Shown in pieces: positions 55,701-63,859 of a DNA stretch of 64,000 bases. Position numbers and translations under genes: made by a program. Each line of letters begins with the position of its first letter. Within the stretch, counting starts at the first letter, position 1. Source of the stretch: Achromobacter aegrifaciens (GTDB taxonomy: Bacteria; Pseudomonadota; Gammaproteobacteria; Burkholderiales; Burkholderiaceae_B); NCBI RefSeq assembly GCF_902859735.1, contig NZ_CADIJY010000003.1:124001-188000 (forward strand). Reading direction: 5' to 3'. The notes beneath the pieces were generated by a model, which was given only the letters and a program-made list of their open reading frames with translations, had not been told where the DNA came from and ran no database searches.

Positions 55701-55776
55701 TGGAGCGGGAGACGAGTCTCGAACTCGCGACCTCAACCTTGGCAAGGTTGCGCTCTACCAACTGAGCTACTCCCGC
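55701..55776 (-). tRNA. tRNA-Gly (GCC), copy 2
   Basis: 76 bases, identical to 49462-49537 in the same orientation, with anticodon GCC and encoded CCA. Identity stops at the ends of the tRNA. A TATACT -10-like box on the minus strand near 55830 probably drives it. Confidence 0.97.
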
Positions 55777-56097
55777 AATTTCTTGTCTGGAGCCAGCCCC
55801 AACTGGGCGGTTCCTGACAAGCGAGGCGGAAGTATACCCAATTTTTCCAAAGATGCACGCTGGCCGCGGAATGCCGCGATGCGGGCCCTCGAAGCGGCGC
55901 GCTGACGCTGCTTCGGCGCCCCGGTGGTCGCCATTGATTGAACATGCGGCGGCGCGGCATGCGCCGGATCGCCAGTCCGGCGCTATGAAAACTGGCAAAT
56001 TATCTTCAAAAAATATCAACCAAATCCATATTGCTTCACTCATACGCGAGATTCAGAATTCTGTTCATGGGCGCAGCCTGTCGCCCGAGGGCGGAAA
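55777..56097. other. Intergenic region before the fumarate-reductase-like operon
   Basis: No gene is supported. Left part carries the tRNA promoter on the minus strand. Right part (from about 55985) is locally AT-rich and probably holds the operon's promoter, but no clear -35/-10 pair was found. GAGGGCGG precedes the first ATG. Confidence 0.5.
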
Positions 56098-56832
56098 ATG
56101 GATACCAAGAACTCCACGAATCAGAGACAACTCACGGTCCGCATTTCCCGGGGAACCGAGGACGGGGCCTACTCCACGTACTCGGTCCCCTGGCGCGAAA
56201 ACCAGACGGTCCTGGATGTGGTGACCGAAGTCCAGCGCACGCAGGAGCCCAGCCTCTCGTATCGCTACGCCTGTCGCGTCGGCGTGTGCGGGTCCTGTGC
56301 CATGACGGTCAATGGCAAGCCGCGCTGGACCTGTCGCACGCATGTGAGCCGCGTCGAGGAAGGCGGCGTGATCGTGATCGAGCCAATGCGCAATATGCCG
56401 CGGATCAAGGATCTCGTCGTCGATATGAGCGAGTTCTTCCAGAAGTGGGCGCGCGCCGGGAACACCTTCGTCGGCACAGCCACACGCAACGATCCGCCGG
56501 CGTTGGTGTCGCCGCAGAGCAAGAAGCGCAAGCAGGCCGACGCGGCCATCGAATGCATCAATTGCGGCGTGTGCTACGCGGCCTGTGACGTGGTGTCCTG
56601 GGACAAGGACTATCTTGGCCCGGCCGCCCTGAACCGCGCATGGACGCTGTACAACGACGAACGACACGCCGACCCCAAGGACGTGCTGCGCAAGGCCACC
56701 TCCGGCAGCGGCTGCAATTCCTGCCACTCCCAGGGCAGCTGCATGAAGCACTGTCCGGTAAGCCTCAGCCCCACCGGCAGCATTGCCGGATTGAAGCGCA
56801 GCGCCATCTTCAGCCTGCTCAAGGGAGGCTGA
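56098..56832 (+). CDS. SdhB/FrdB-like iron-sulfur subunit
   Basis: 244 residues. The N-terminal plant-type ferredoxin domain carries [2Fe-2S] ligands in CRVGVCGSCAMTVNGKPRWTC (21 residues; shown as CRVGVCGSC and WTC). The helical domain has CINCGVCYAACDV for [4Fe-4S] and CNSCHSQGSCMKHCP for the third cluster. It passes electrons from the flavoprotein to the membrane anchor. First gene of a seven-gene operon in the unusual order B-C-D-A. Confidence 0.93.
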   Translation: MDTKNSTNQRQLTVRISRGTEDGAYSTYSVPWRENQTVLDVVTEVQRTQEPSLSYRYACRVGVCGSCAMTVNGKPRWTCRTHVSRVEEGGVIVIEPMRNMPRIKDLVVDMSEFFQKWARAGNTFVGTATRNDPPALVSPQSKKRKQADAAIECINCGVCYAACDVVSWDKDYLGPAALNRAWTLYNDERHADPKDVLRKATSGSGCNSCHSQGSCMKHCPVSLSPTGSIAGLKRSAIFSLLKGG

Positions 56833-56833
56833 C

Positions 56834-57169
56834 ATGGAAGCTCGTCTTTTCGCGCTCCAGCGTCTGACGGCGATGGTGATGGCGCCCTTTGTCCTGGTAC
56901 ATGTGGGCCTGGTCATCTATGCCGTGCGCGGCGGCCTGACCGCGGGCGAGATCCTCTCGCGTACCGAGGGCAACTGGTTCTGGATAGTCTTCTACGGCCT
57001 GTTCGTCGTGAGCGTCTCGGTCCACGTGCCGATCGGCGTGCGCAACATCCTGATCGAGTGGCTGCAGTTGGGCCGCGGCGCGGCGTCCGCGGTCGGACTG
57101 GCGTTCGGCCTGGGACTGCTCATCCTGGGCGTTCGCGCCGTCGCGGCGGTGGGAGGCCTGATGCCATGA
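56834..57169 (+). CDS. SdhC-like membrane anchor subunit
   Basis: 111 residues with three membrane helices (MVMAPFVLVHVGLVIYAV, NWFWIVFYGLFVVSVSVHV, GLAFGLGLLILGVRAV). His residues in HVGLVIY and VHVPIGVRN are placed as heme ligands in the first and second helices. Starts one base after the iron-sulfur gene stop; its own stop overlaps the next ATG. Confidence 0.85.
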   Translation: MEARLFALQRLTAMVMAPFVLVHVGLVIYAVRGGLTAGEILSRTEGNWFWIVFYGLFVVSVSVHVPIGVRNILIEWLQLGRGAASAVGLAFGLGLLILGVRAVAAVGGLMP

Positions 57170-57510
57170 GATCCGCGCGCAACCATCAGGCGTACTGGGC
57201 TTTCCTGGGGCATCGCATTTCCGGCCTGGCGCTGGCCCTGTTCCTGCCGGCGCATTTCTATGTGCTGGCGATGGCGCTGGACGAAGCGCGGCTGGACGGA
57301 TTCCTGAAGCTCGCCGACATGCCGGCGATGAAGGTCGGCGAGTGGGGGCTGGTGCTGCTGCTGACCCTGCACATGTTCTTCGGGCTGCGCCTGCTCGCAC
57401 TGGAGCTGCTGCCTTGGCGTTCGCCGCGGGACGCGCGCGTCGCGTGGATCGGCTGGGGCTTTGCGGTCTCCATGGCGACGGGCCTGGTTTTCATCGCGGG
57501 AGTGATCTGA
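57166..57510 (+). CDS. SdhD-like membrane anchor subunit
   Basis: 114 residues starting MRSARNHQAYWAFLGHRISGLAL, the HR-x-SG motif of succinate dehydrogenase anchors. Three helices, with further His in LPAHFYVLAM and TLHMFFGLRL. ATGA overlap with the preceding gene fixes the start. Together with the preceding subunit it should hold heme b and a quinone site. Confidence 0.87.
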   Translation: MRSARNHQAYWAFLGHRISGLALALFLPAHFYVLAMALDEARLDGFLKLADMPAMKVGEWGLVLLLTLHMFFGLRLLALELLPWRSPRDARVAWIGWGFAVSMATGLVFIAGVI

Positions 57511-57511
57511 G

Positions 57512-59251
57512 ATGCGGATCGAGAACATCAAGACGGACATCCTTGTGCTGGGCACCGGCGGCGCGGGCCTGTTCGCGGCGCTGCACGCCAAGAAGGCGAA
57601 TCCGTCGCTGCGCGTGACGGTGACGGTGAAGGGCCTGTTGGGCAAGTGCGGCTGTACCCGCATGGTCCAGGGCGGCTACAACGTCGCGTTGGCCGCCGGC
57701 GACTCGGTGGAACGCCATTTCATGGACACCATCGAGGGCGGCAAATGGCTGCCGCGCCAGGACCTGGCGTGGCGGCTGGTCGAAGGCGCCGTCGAGCGCG
57801 TGCGCGAACTGGAAAACGAGATCGGCTGCTTCTTCGACCGCAATCCCGACGGCACCCTGCATTCCAAGGCGTTTGCTGGCCAGAGCTTCGACCGCACTGT
57901 GCACAAGGCAGACCTGACGGGCATCGAGATCATCAACCGGCTCATGGAGCAGGTGCGGGCGCTGGACGTCGATGAACTGGAAGAGCATCGCGCCATCGAA
58001 CTGATTCCCGCCGCCGACGGCTCTGGTATTTCCGGCGTGCTGTTCATCGACATGCGGACAGGCCTTTACCGCTACATCCAGGCCAAGGCCGTGCTGCTGG
58101 CAACGGGGGCGGGGCCGACCATGTACCGCTACCACACGCCTTCGGGCGACAAGACCTGCGACGGCCTGGCCATGGCGCTGCGCTACGGCTTGAAGCTGCG
58201 CGACATGGAGATGGTGCAGTTCCATCCCACCGGCCTGCTGGGCGGGCCGGACACGCGCATGACCGGCACGGTGCTGGAGGAGGGCCTGCGCGGAGCGGGC
58301 GGCTACCTGCTCAATGGCGACGGCGAGCGCTTCATGGCCAATTACGACAAGCGCGGCGAACGCGCCACGCGCGACGTGGTCAGCCGCGGCATCTACGCCG
58401 AAATGCGCGCAGGACGCACGGGGCCGATGGGCGGGGTCTACATCCAGATGAGCCATCTGGGCCCGGACAAGGTGGCCAAGACTTTTCCCGGCATGGTCAA
58501 CCGATGCAAGGACTGCGGCTTCGATCTGGCGGGCGGCAAGGTGGAGGTGGTGCCGACGGCGCACTACCTGATGGGTGGGGTCGAATTCAATGTGGACGGT
58601 TCAACCGCGTCGCCGGGCCTGTATGCGGCCGGCGAGGATTGCGGCGGCGTGCACGGCGCCAACCGCCTGGGTGGCAACGGCGTCGCCAATTCCACGGTGT
58701 TCGGCGGCATCGCGGGCGATGCGATGGCGGCCTACGTTGCGAAGTCCGGCCAGTGGCGCGACCCCGACCAGGGCGTCATCGCGCGCGGCATCGAACGCGC
58801 CGAGTTCCCGTTTTCCCGGCCCGCGGGCCGCATCCACGAGCTGCGCGACGCGCTCTCGCAAACCATGTGGGACGACGTAGGCGTGCTGCGCCGCCAAGAG
58901 GCCATGGCGCATGGCCTGGATGCCATTGCCGGCCACCGCGCCGCCTTGCGCGATATCGGCGTGGCGGACGGCGACCGCCGCTACAACCTGACCTGGCACG
59001 ACTGGCTCAACCTGGAAAGCCTGGTCGACATTTCCAAGGTCATCACGGTCTCGGCGCTGGCGCGAGAGAACAGCCGCGGCGCGCACTACCGCGAAGATTT
59101 TCCCGAAGCTGGCGACCTGCTCACCAGCTGCTACACGCGCGTGAGCGCGCAGGACGGCGAGGTGGCGCTGGAGATGGTTCCGGTTTCCTTCGACATCGTA
59201 AAACCCGGCGAATCGCTCATCGAGGGCGAGGCGGGCATTCCCCAGAGCTGA
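57512..59251 (+). CDS. Fumarate reductase/succinate dehydrogenase-like flavoprotein lacking the covalent FAD histidine
   Basis: 579 residues. FAD motif LVLGTGGAGLFAAL. The covalent-FAD position, normally His in SHTVAAEGG, is Cys48 here (GCTRMVQGG), so FAD is probably non-covalent. Active-site residues of the family are kept: His in QFHPTGLLG, Glu/Arg in EEGLRGAGGYL, His in HYLMGGVEFN and Arg in GANRLGGNGVANS. The short C-terminal helical domain fits soluble-type or aspartate-oxidase-like members, yet it sits with membrane subunits. It probably interconverts a substituted succinate and fumarate. Confidence 0.9.
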   Translation: MRIENIKTDILVLGTGGAGLFAALHAKKANPSLRVTVTVKGLLGKCGCTRMVQGGYNVALAAGDSVERHFMDTIEGGKWLPRQDLAWRLVEGAVERVRELENEIGCFFDRNPDGTLHSKAFAGQSFDRTVHKADLTGIEIINRLMEQVRALDVDELEEHRAIELIPAADGSGISGVLFIDMRTGLYRYIQAKAVLLATGAGPTMYRYHTPSGDKTCDGLAMALRYGLKLRDMEMVQFHPTGLLGGPDTRMTGTVLEEGLRGAGGYLLNGDGERFMANYDKRGERATRDVVSRGIYAEMRAGRTGPMGGVYIQMSHLGPDKVAKTFPGMVNRCKDCGFDLAGGKVEVVPTAHYLMGGVEFNVDGSTASPGLYAAGEDCGGVHGANRLGGNGVANSTVFGGIAGDAMAAYVAKSGQWRDPDQGVIARGIERAEFPFSRPAGRIHELRDALSQTMWDDVGVLRRQEAMAHGLDAIAGHRAALRDIGVADGDRRYNLTWHDWLNLESLVDISKVITVSALARENSRGAHYREDFPEAGDLLTSCYTRVSAQDGEVALEMVPVSFDIVKPGESLIEGEAGIPQS

Positions 59252-59263
59252 GGCACTCCAACC

Positions 59264-60199
59264 ATGAGCATTCCTGTCCAGAAAGTTGAAGAGGCGGCGC
59301 TGGAGATCATGCGCCGCGCGGCCATCGAGATTCCGGCCGACTACAAGCGCGGCATCCAGGAGCTGCAGAAGAAGGAAACCGGCAAGCTGCCGCGTTTTGT
59401 CATCCACGCCATGGTGGACAACTGGGAAGCCGCCGATCAGGACCGGCGCCCAATGTGCGCCGACACCGGCCTGCCGCGCTACTACGTCAAGGTGGGCAAC
59501 AACGCCTCGGTCGACAGCGGCTTCGTCGCCGTGGAACGCGCGCTGCGCCACGCCACGGCCGAGGCCACGGTCAGCGTGCCGCTGCGGCCCAACCGCGTGC
59601 ATCCGCTCTGGCGTACCGACCATAACAACAACGTCGGCATCAATGCGCCAGAGGTCGAATGGTCCTTCGAGCCGGACTGCGACTGGATAGACATCACCAC
59701 CGTGCACAAGGGTGGGTTGTTCGGCACCGACTACCGCATGCTGTTTCCAGGCGACGGCATAGACGGCATCAAACGCTTCGTGCTGGACACGCTGATCGCC
59801 TTCGGCAAGCGCGGGCTGGCCTGTCAGCCGGCCATCGTCGGCATCGGGCTGGGCGGCTCCAAGGACACCTGCATGCAGCTGGGCAAGCAGGCCGCCTGTC
59901 TGCGCACGGTCGGGGACCGTAATCCGGACCCCAAGGTGGCGGAGCTTGAATTGGAGCTGATGCAGCTGGGCAATTCCATCGGCATGGGCGCCATGGGTTT
60001 CGTCGGCTCCGGCATGGTGGTGGACTGCCATATCGAGTGCGGCTACACCCACACCGGGGGCATGCCCATCAGCCTGCACACTTTCTGCCTGTCTTCGCGC
60101 CGCGCCACTGCGCGGATCCATGCCAACGGGGAGATCGAGTACCGCACCGATCCCCAATGGTTCACGCCCTACATGCGCCGGGAGACGGTCGAATGGTAA
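59264..60199 (+). CDS. Class I fumarase/tartrate dehydratase-like alpha subunit
   Basis: 311 residues (TtdA / N-terminal half of FumA type). Candidate [4Fe-4S] cysteines are in RPMCADTGLPRYYV, GGSKDTCMQLGKQA and DCHIECGYTHTGGMP. Motifs RPNRVHPLWRTDHNNNVG and GIGLGGSKDT are typical. It hydrates fumarate-like acids. It overlaps the beta subunit by seven bases. Confidence 0.92.
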   Translation: MSIPVQKVEEAALEIMRRAAIEIPADYKRGIQELQKKETGKLPRFVIHAMVDNWEAADQDRRPMCADTGLPRYYVKVGNNASVDSGFVAVERALRHATAEATVSVPLRPNRVHPLWRTDHNNNVGINAPEVEWSFEPDCDWIDITTVHKGGLFGTDYRMLFPGDGIDGIKRFVLDTLIAFGKRGLACQPAIVGIGLGGSKDTCMQLGKQAACLRTVGDRNPDPKVAELELELMQLGNSIGMGAMGFVGSGMVVDCHIECGYTHTGGMPISLHTFCLSSRRATARIHANGEIEYRTDPQWFTPYMRRETVEW

Positions 60200-60873
60200 G
60201 CAATGACGACGACATCAAGGTCTTTCATCTGGACCTGCCCGCCAGGCGCGAAGACATCGCCAAGCTGGAACTCGGCTCGGCCGTGTACTTGAACGGCGTG
60301 GTCTACACGGCCCGCGAAGGCGTATACAAGAAGGTGCTGGACCAGGGCCTGCCGCTGCCCGTGGACTTGCGCGCCATCAGCAATGTCAACTTCCATTGCT
60401 CGCCGGCGGCGGCGCCGGACGGTCGCGGCGGCTACAACGTGGGCGCCGTCACCGCCACCGCCTCGTTCCGATTCTCCAAGTGGATACCGCGTTGGCTGGA
60501 AGAGACCGGCTGCCGCATCCTGATCGGCAAGGGCGGGATGCCCGCCGACGATTACAAGCAGGTATTGGCGCCGGGCGGCGCGATCTACCTGACGACCGTG
60601 GGCTACGGCACGGGCGCACTTCTGGGCCGGGGCATCAAGCGCGTGCGCGAAGTGCATTGGCTGGACGAACTGGGCATAGCCCAAGCCATGTGGCTGTTCG
60701 AGGTCGAAAATTTCGGGCCCTTCATCGTCGAGAGCGACCTCGAAGGAAATTCGCTTTTCGCCCAGCACGCCGAGACCATCAATGCAGGCATCGAGAAACT
60801 CTACGCCGGGCTGAAGCCGCCCGCGTTGCACCGCTACGGCGAGACGGACGATCGCAAGGACGAAGTGATGTAG
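60193..60873 (+). CDS. Class I hydratase beta subunit, variant active-site loop
   Basis: 226 residues from MVSNDDDIKVFHLDLPA. It has the FumA C-terminal/TtdB fold: LELGSAVYLNGVVYTARE, GCRILIGKGGMP, and AMWLFEVENFGPFIV. The canonical G-P-T-T-S/G-x-R-M loop that binds substrate is replaced by AVTATASFRFSKWIP, so the substrate may not be plain fumarate or tartrate. Start chosen by overlap with the alpha subunit and family start. Confidence 0.9.
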   Translation: MVSNDDDIKVFHLDLPARREDIAKLELGSAVYLNGVVYTAREGVYKKVLDQGLPLPVDLRAISNVNFHCSPAAAPDGRGGYNVGAVTATASFRFSKWIPRWLEETGCRILIGKGGMPADDYKQVLAPGGAIYLTTVGYGTGALLGRGIKRVREVHWLDELGIAQAMWLFEVENFGPFIVESDLEGNSLFAQHAETINAGIEKLYAGLKPPALHRYGETDDRKDEVM

Positions 60874-60922
60874 GCGTGCAAGCGCGGCCCGGGTAATTCC
60901 ACCCCCTGACAAAGAGACTGCA

Positions 60923-61756
60923 ATGATCATCGACTTTAGGCTGCGGCCGCCGGTAGGCGGCTTCCTGGATACGCTGATGTACTCGGCGGGAGAACGTCGC
61001 GATGGCTTTACGCGGACGGTGGGCTTCGAGCCCTCGGCCGCGGCGCAGCAGCAATCGATGGCGCTGCTGCTGAAAGAGATGGATGCCGCGCGGATAGACC
61101 GCGGCGTGGTCGTGGGACGCCTGGCCGGCGTGCTGGGCAGCGTGTCCAACGAGGACGTGCGAGGCATCGTGGCCGAGCATCCGGGCCGATTCATCGGCGC
61201 CGCCTCCATCGACCCCACCGACCGGCGCCGCGCGTGCCAGACCATCAGCCAGGCGCTGGAGGACGGCTTCAAGCTGATCAATATCGAGCCGGGCTCCTAC
61301 CCGGTTCCCATGTACGCCGACGACAGACGCCTGTATCCGATCTACGGCCACTGCGAGGACCTGGGCCTGCCGGTGATCATGATGGTCGGAGGCACGGCGG
61401 GGCCGGACTTGAGCTATTCGGATCCGATACGGACCGACCGGGTGCTGGCGGATTTTCCCGCCCTGAACGTGGTGGTCGCCCATGGCGGGTGGCCCTGGGT
61501 CACTGAGATCCTGCACCTGGCGTTCCGGCGCCAGAACCTTTGGCTGTCGCCCGATATGTATTTTTCCCGCATGCCAGGCTGGGAGGAATACGTGAAGGCG
61601 GCAGACGGTTTTCTCTCGGACAGGATGCTTTACGCCAGCTCGTTCCCGTTCTGCCCGGTGCAAGGGTACAAAGAGTGGTTCGAGACCTTGCCGATCCGGG
61701 AAGATAATCTTGGGAAAGTCATGGGAGGGAACGCGCGGCGGCTGCTTGGCATCTGA
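60923..61756 (+). CDS. Amidohydrolase-2-family protein with atypical metal site
   Basis: 277 residues of the TIM-barrel amidohydrolase 2 superfamily. The first strand reads MIIDFRLRPP instead of the HxH of metal hydrolases. Later family segments are present: KLINIEPGSYPVPMYADDRRLYPIY, the single His in VVVAHGGWPW and the FLSDRMLYASSFPF-type strand. A 'RLRP' start is common in a large uncharacterised subgroup near TctC genes in these bacteria. Reaction unknown; probable lactonase/decarboxylase-like (inference). Confidence 0.82.
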   Translation: MIIDFRLRPPVGGFLDTLMYSAGERRDGFTRTVGFEPSAAAQQQSMALLLKEMDAARIDRGVVVGRLAGVLGSVSNEDVRGIVAEHPGRFIGAASIDPTDRRRACQTISQALEDGFKLINIEPGSYPVPMYADDRRLYPIYGHCEDLGLPVIMMVGGTAGPDLSYSDPIRTDRVLADFPALNVVVAHGGWPWVTEILHLAFRRQNLWLSPDMYFSRMPGWEEYVKAADGFLSDRMLYASSFPFCPVQGYKEWFETLPIREDNLGKVMGGNARRLLGI

Positions 61757-61808
61757 CGCGGCATACTCCTCCTTTCCGCAATGCCGTCAACACCAGGAAC
61801 CTTCTTGC

Positions 61809-62681
61809 ATGGATATCCGCACGCTCTACACGCTGATCGCGATTGCAGACCACGGCAGTTTCGCCGAGGCCGGCAATACCATCGGCCTGTCGCTGTCGGC
61901 GGTGAGCATGCAGGTTCGCGCGCTCGAGGACGAGCTGGGCATCACGATCTTCGACCGCAGCCGGCGTCCGCCCATCCTCACGGACACGGGGTTGGCGCTG
62001 GTGCACCGGGCGCGCGACCTGATCGCGCATTGGGAAAGCATGAGCGCCGCCTTGAAGAAGGGTACTTCGTCGGGATTGCTCAGGCTCGGCAGCGTCCATA
62101 CCTGTGTGTCGGGCGTGCTGCCGCTGGCGCTGCGGCACCTGCAGAAGCAGGGCCACGGCCTGGAGGTCCATGTCACCACGGGACTCACGCACGACCTGGA
62201 GCGCGCCATCTATCACCGCCAGCTGGACGTGGCGATCGTGACCGAGCCCGATGCGCCGCGCTCGGGCCTGGATTTCCTGCCGTTCGTCGAGGAACAACTG
62301 GTCGTCATCGCCCACCGCTCGGTCAAGGGCGCCAGCGATCAGGAGATCCTGGAGCAGAATCCCTATGTCCGTTTCAATCGTTCGGCGCGCGTGGGGCATC
62401 TGGTGCAGGAAGAGATGGTGCGCAGGCGCATCACCGTGCGTTCGACCATGGAGATCGACAACCTGGAAGGCGTGATCGCCATGGTGGCCAATGGCCTGGG
62501 CGCATCGGTGGTGCCGGCCTGCCGCGGCAGGAACGAGTTTCCCCCGGGCATCCGCGTCATTCCGTTCGGCTCGCCCACGGTCACTCGTCGCCTGGGCATC
62601 CTGGCGCCGAAGGAGAACCCGCGGGCCCATCTTACGCAGTTGTTGCTCGACGCATTGAAGTCAGTCTGTGCCGGCCAGTAG
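61809..62681 (+). CDS. LysR-family transcriptional regulator of the cluster
   Basis: 290 residues from MDIRTLYTLIAIADHGSFAEAG. HTH is LSLSAVSMQVRALEDELG; effector domain ends in ILAPKENPRAHLTQLL. Its placement inside the operon, between amidohydrolase and binding protein genes on the same strand, suggests local control. It resembles LysR regulators of carboxylate catabolism. Confidence 0.93.
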   Translation: MDIRTLYTLIAIADHGSFAEAGNTIGLSLSAVSMQVRALEDELGITIFDRSRRPPILTDTGLALVHRARDLIAHWESMSAALKKGTSSGLLRLGSVHTCVSGVLPLALRHLQKQGHGLEVHVTTGLTHDLERAIYHRQLDVAIVTEPDAPRSGLDFLPFVEEQLVVIAHRSVKGASDQEILEQNPYVRFNRSARVGHLVQEEMVRRRITVRSTMEIDNLEGVIAMVANGLGASVVPACRGRNEFPPGIRVIPFGSPTVTRRLGILAPKENPRAHLTQLLLDALKSVCAGQ

Positions 62682-62851
62682 TTCTTAGTCCGGTAGTTCT
62701 GTAGTTCAGCAGCCTAGTAGTCCGCAGAAAAACACCGCAACGCCCCAAAAAATCGAGCCATCGGCCCGAGGGTCAGTTGCTGCCTGGCGAATCGTCAGCC
62801 GGCCGAAAGCCGACCCGCTACGCCGTCCCGCGAACTGAAGGAGACAAAGCC

Positions 62852-63853
62852 ATGAAGAACCAAACTCAACCCAATATTGCGCGCCGCCGCATCGTCAAGA
62901 CGCTGGGCTGTGGCCTCGCGCTTACGCCGTTTATCGCCCTTCCGGCGCGAGCCGACTGGCCGGCGGACAAGGTCATACGCATGATCGTCCCGTTTTCGGC
63001 GGGCGGGGCCACCGACCTGCTGGGCCGCGCGTTGGCGGCCGAATTGGGCAAGGGCCTGAAGCAGAGCGTAATCGTCGAGAATCGCGCGGGCGCTGGCGGC
63101 AGCGTGGGCGCGCAGGCTGTCGCCAGCGCGCCGGCGGACGGCTATACGCTGTTGCTTGCGTCGGGCAGCATGTTCACGGTCAACCAGTTCATCTACAGCA
63201 AGCTGCCTTATTCGCTGACGGATTTCAGTCCCATCGGCAAGGTGGCAAACGGACCCATGGTCATCACCGTCAATGCCAACCTGCCGGTCAAGAACACGCG
63301 CGAGCTGATCGAGTACGCCCGCGCCAGGCCTGGCAAACTCAGCTTCTCGTCCGCGGGCGTGGGCAGCCAGACGCACATGGCGGGCGAAGCTTTCAGCGAT
63401 GCGGCCGGGATCGAACTCATGCACGTCCCGTACAAGGGCGAGGGGCCGGCCTACACCGACCTCATGGCGGGCGTGATCGAAGTCGCCGTGGGCAATATCA
63501 ATGCCATCGTGCCGTTGCTCAAGGGAGGACGCCTGCGGGCGCTGTCGGTGACGGGCAAGGAACGTTCCGCGTTGCTGCCGGACGTGCCGACCACGGCCGA
63601 GGATGGAGTGCCGGGGTTCGAGTTCACTGGGTGGTTCGCCCTGCTGGCGCCGGCGGGCACGCCCCAGGCTTCGGTCGACCGGCTGCTGGCCGATGCCAGG
63701 ACGGCGGTGGCGCAGCCCAACATGCAGCGCTATCTGGCTGACCAGGGGATGTCGGCGACCATCGTGCCTGCCGCCGCGCTCAGGGAGGAGATCGCCAGGG
63801 AGTCCGCCAAGTGGAAGGCGCTGGTGGAAAAGAAGAAGATCACCGCAAGCTGA
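62852..63853 (+). CDS. Bug/TctC-family binding protein with Tat-type signal
   Basis: 333 residues from MKNQTQPNIARRRIVKTLG, with GAAGGAGA before the ATG. The RRRIVK pair followed by CGLALTPFIALPARA resembles a twin-arginine signal peptide, unlike the Sec signal of the Bug at 38.4 kb. Family motifs are MIVPFSAGGATDLLGR, VENRAGAGGSVGAQ, PADGYTLL and MHVPYKGEGPAYTDLM. It probably captures the cluster's carboxylate substrate in the periplasm. Confidence 0.93.
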   Translation: MKNQTQPNIARRRIVKTLGCGLALTPFIALPARADWPADKVIRMIVPFSAGGATDLLGRALAAELGKGLKQSVIVENRAGAGGSVGAQAVASAPADGYTLLLASGSMFTVNQFIYSKLPYSLTDFSPIGKVANGPMVITVNANLPVKNTRELIEYARARPGKLSFSSAGVGSQTHMAGEAFSDAAGIELMHVPYKGEGPAYTDLMAGVIEVAVGNINAIVPLLKGGRLRALSVTGKERSALLPDVPTTAEDGVPGFEFTGWFALLAPAGTPQASVDRLLADARTAVAQPNMQRYLADQGMSATIVPAAALREEIARESAKWKALVEKKKITAS

Positions 63854-63859
63854 ATCCGC

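Noticed and set aside
49462-55776. Integrative element with tRNA-Gly att sites
   Set aside because: No integrase, relaxase or phage gene lies between the tRNAs, and identity covers the whole functional tRNA and stops at its ends. Kept as a possible recombination segment only.
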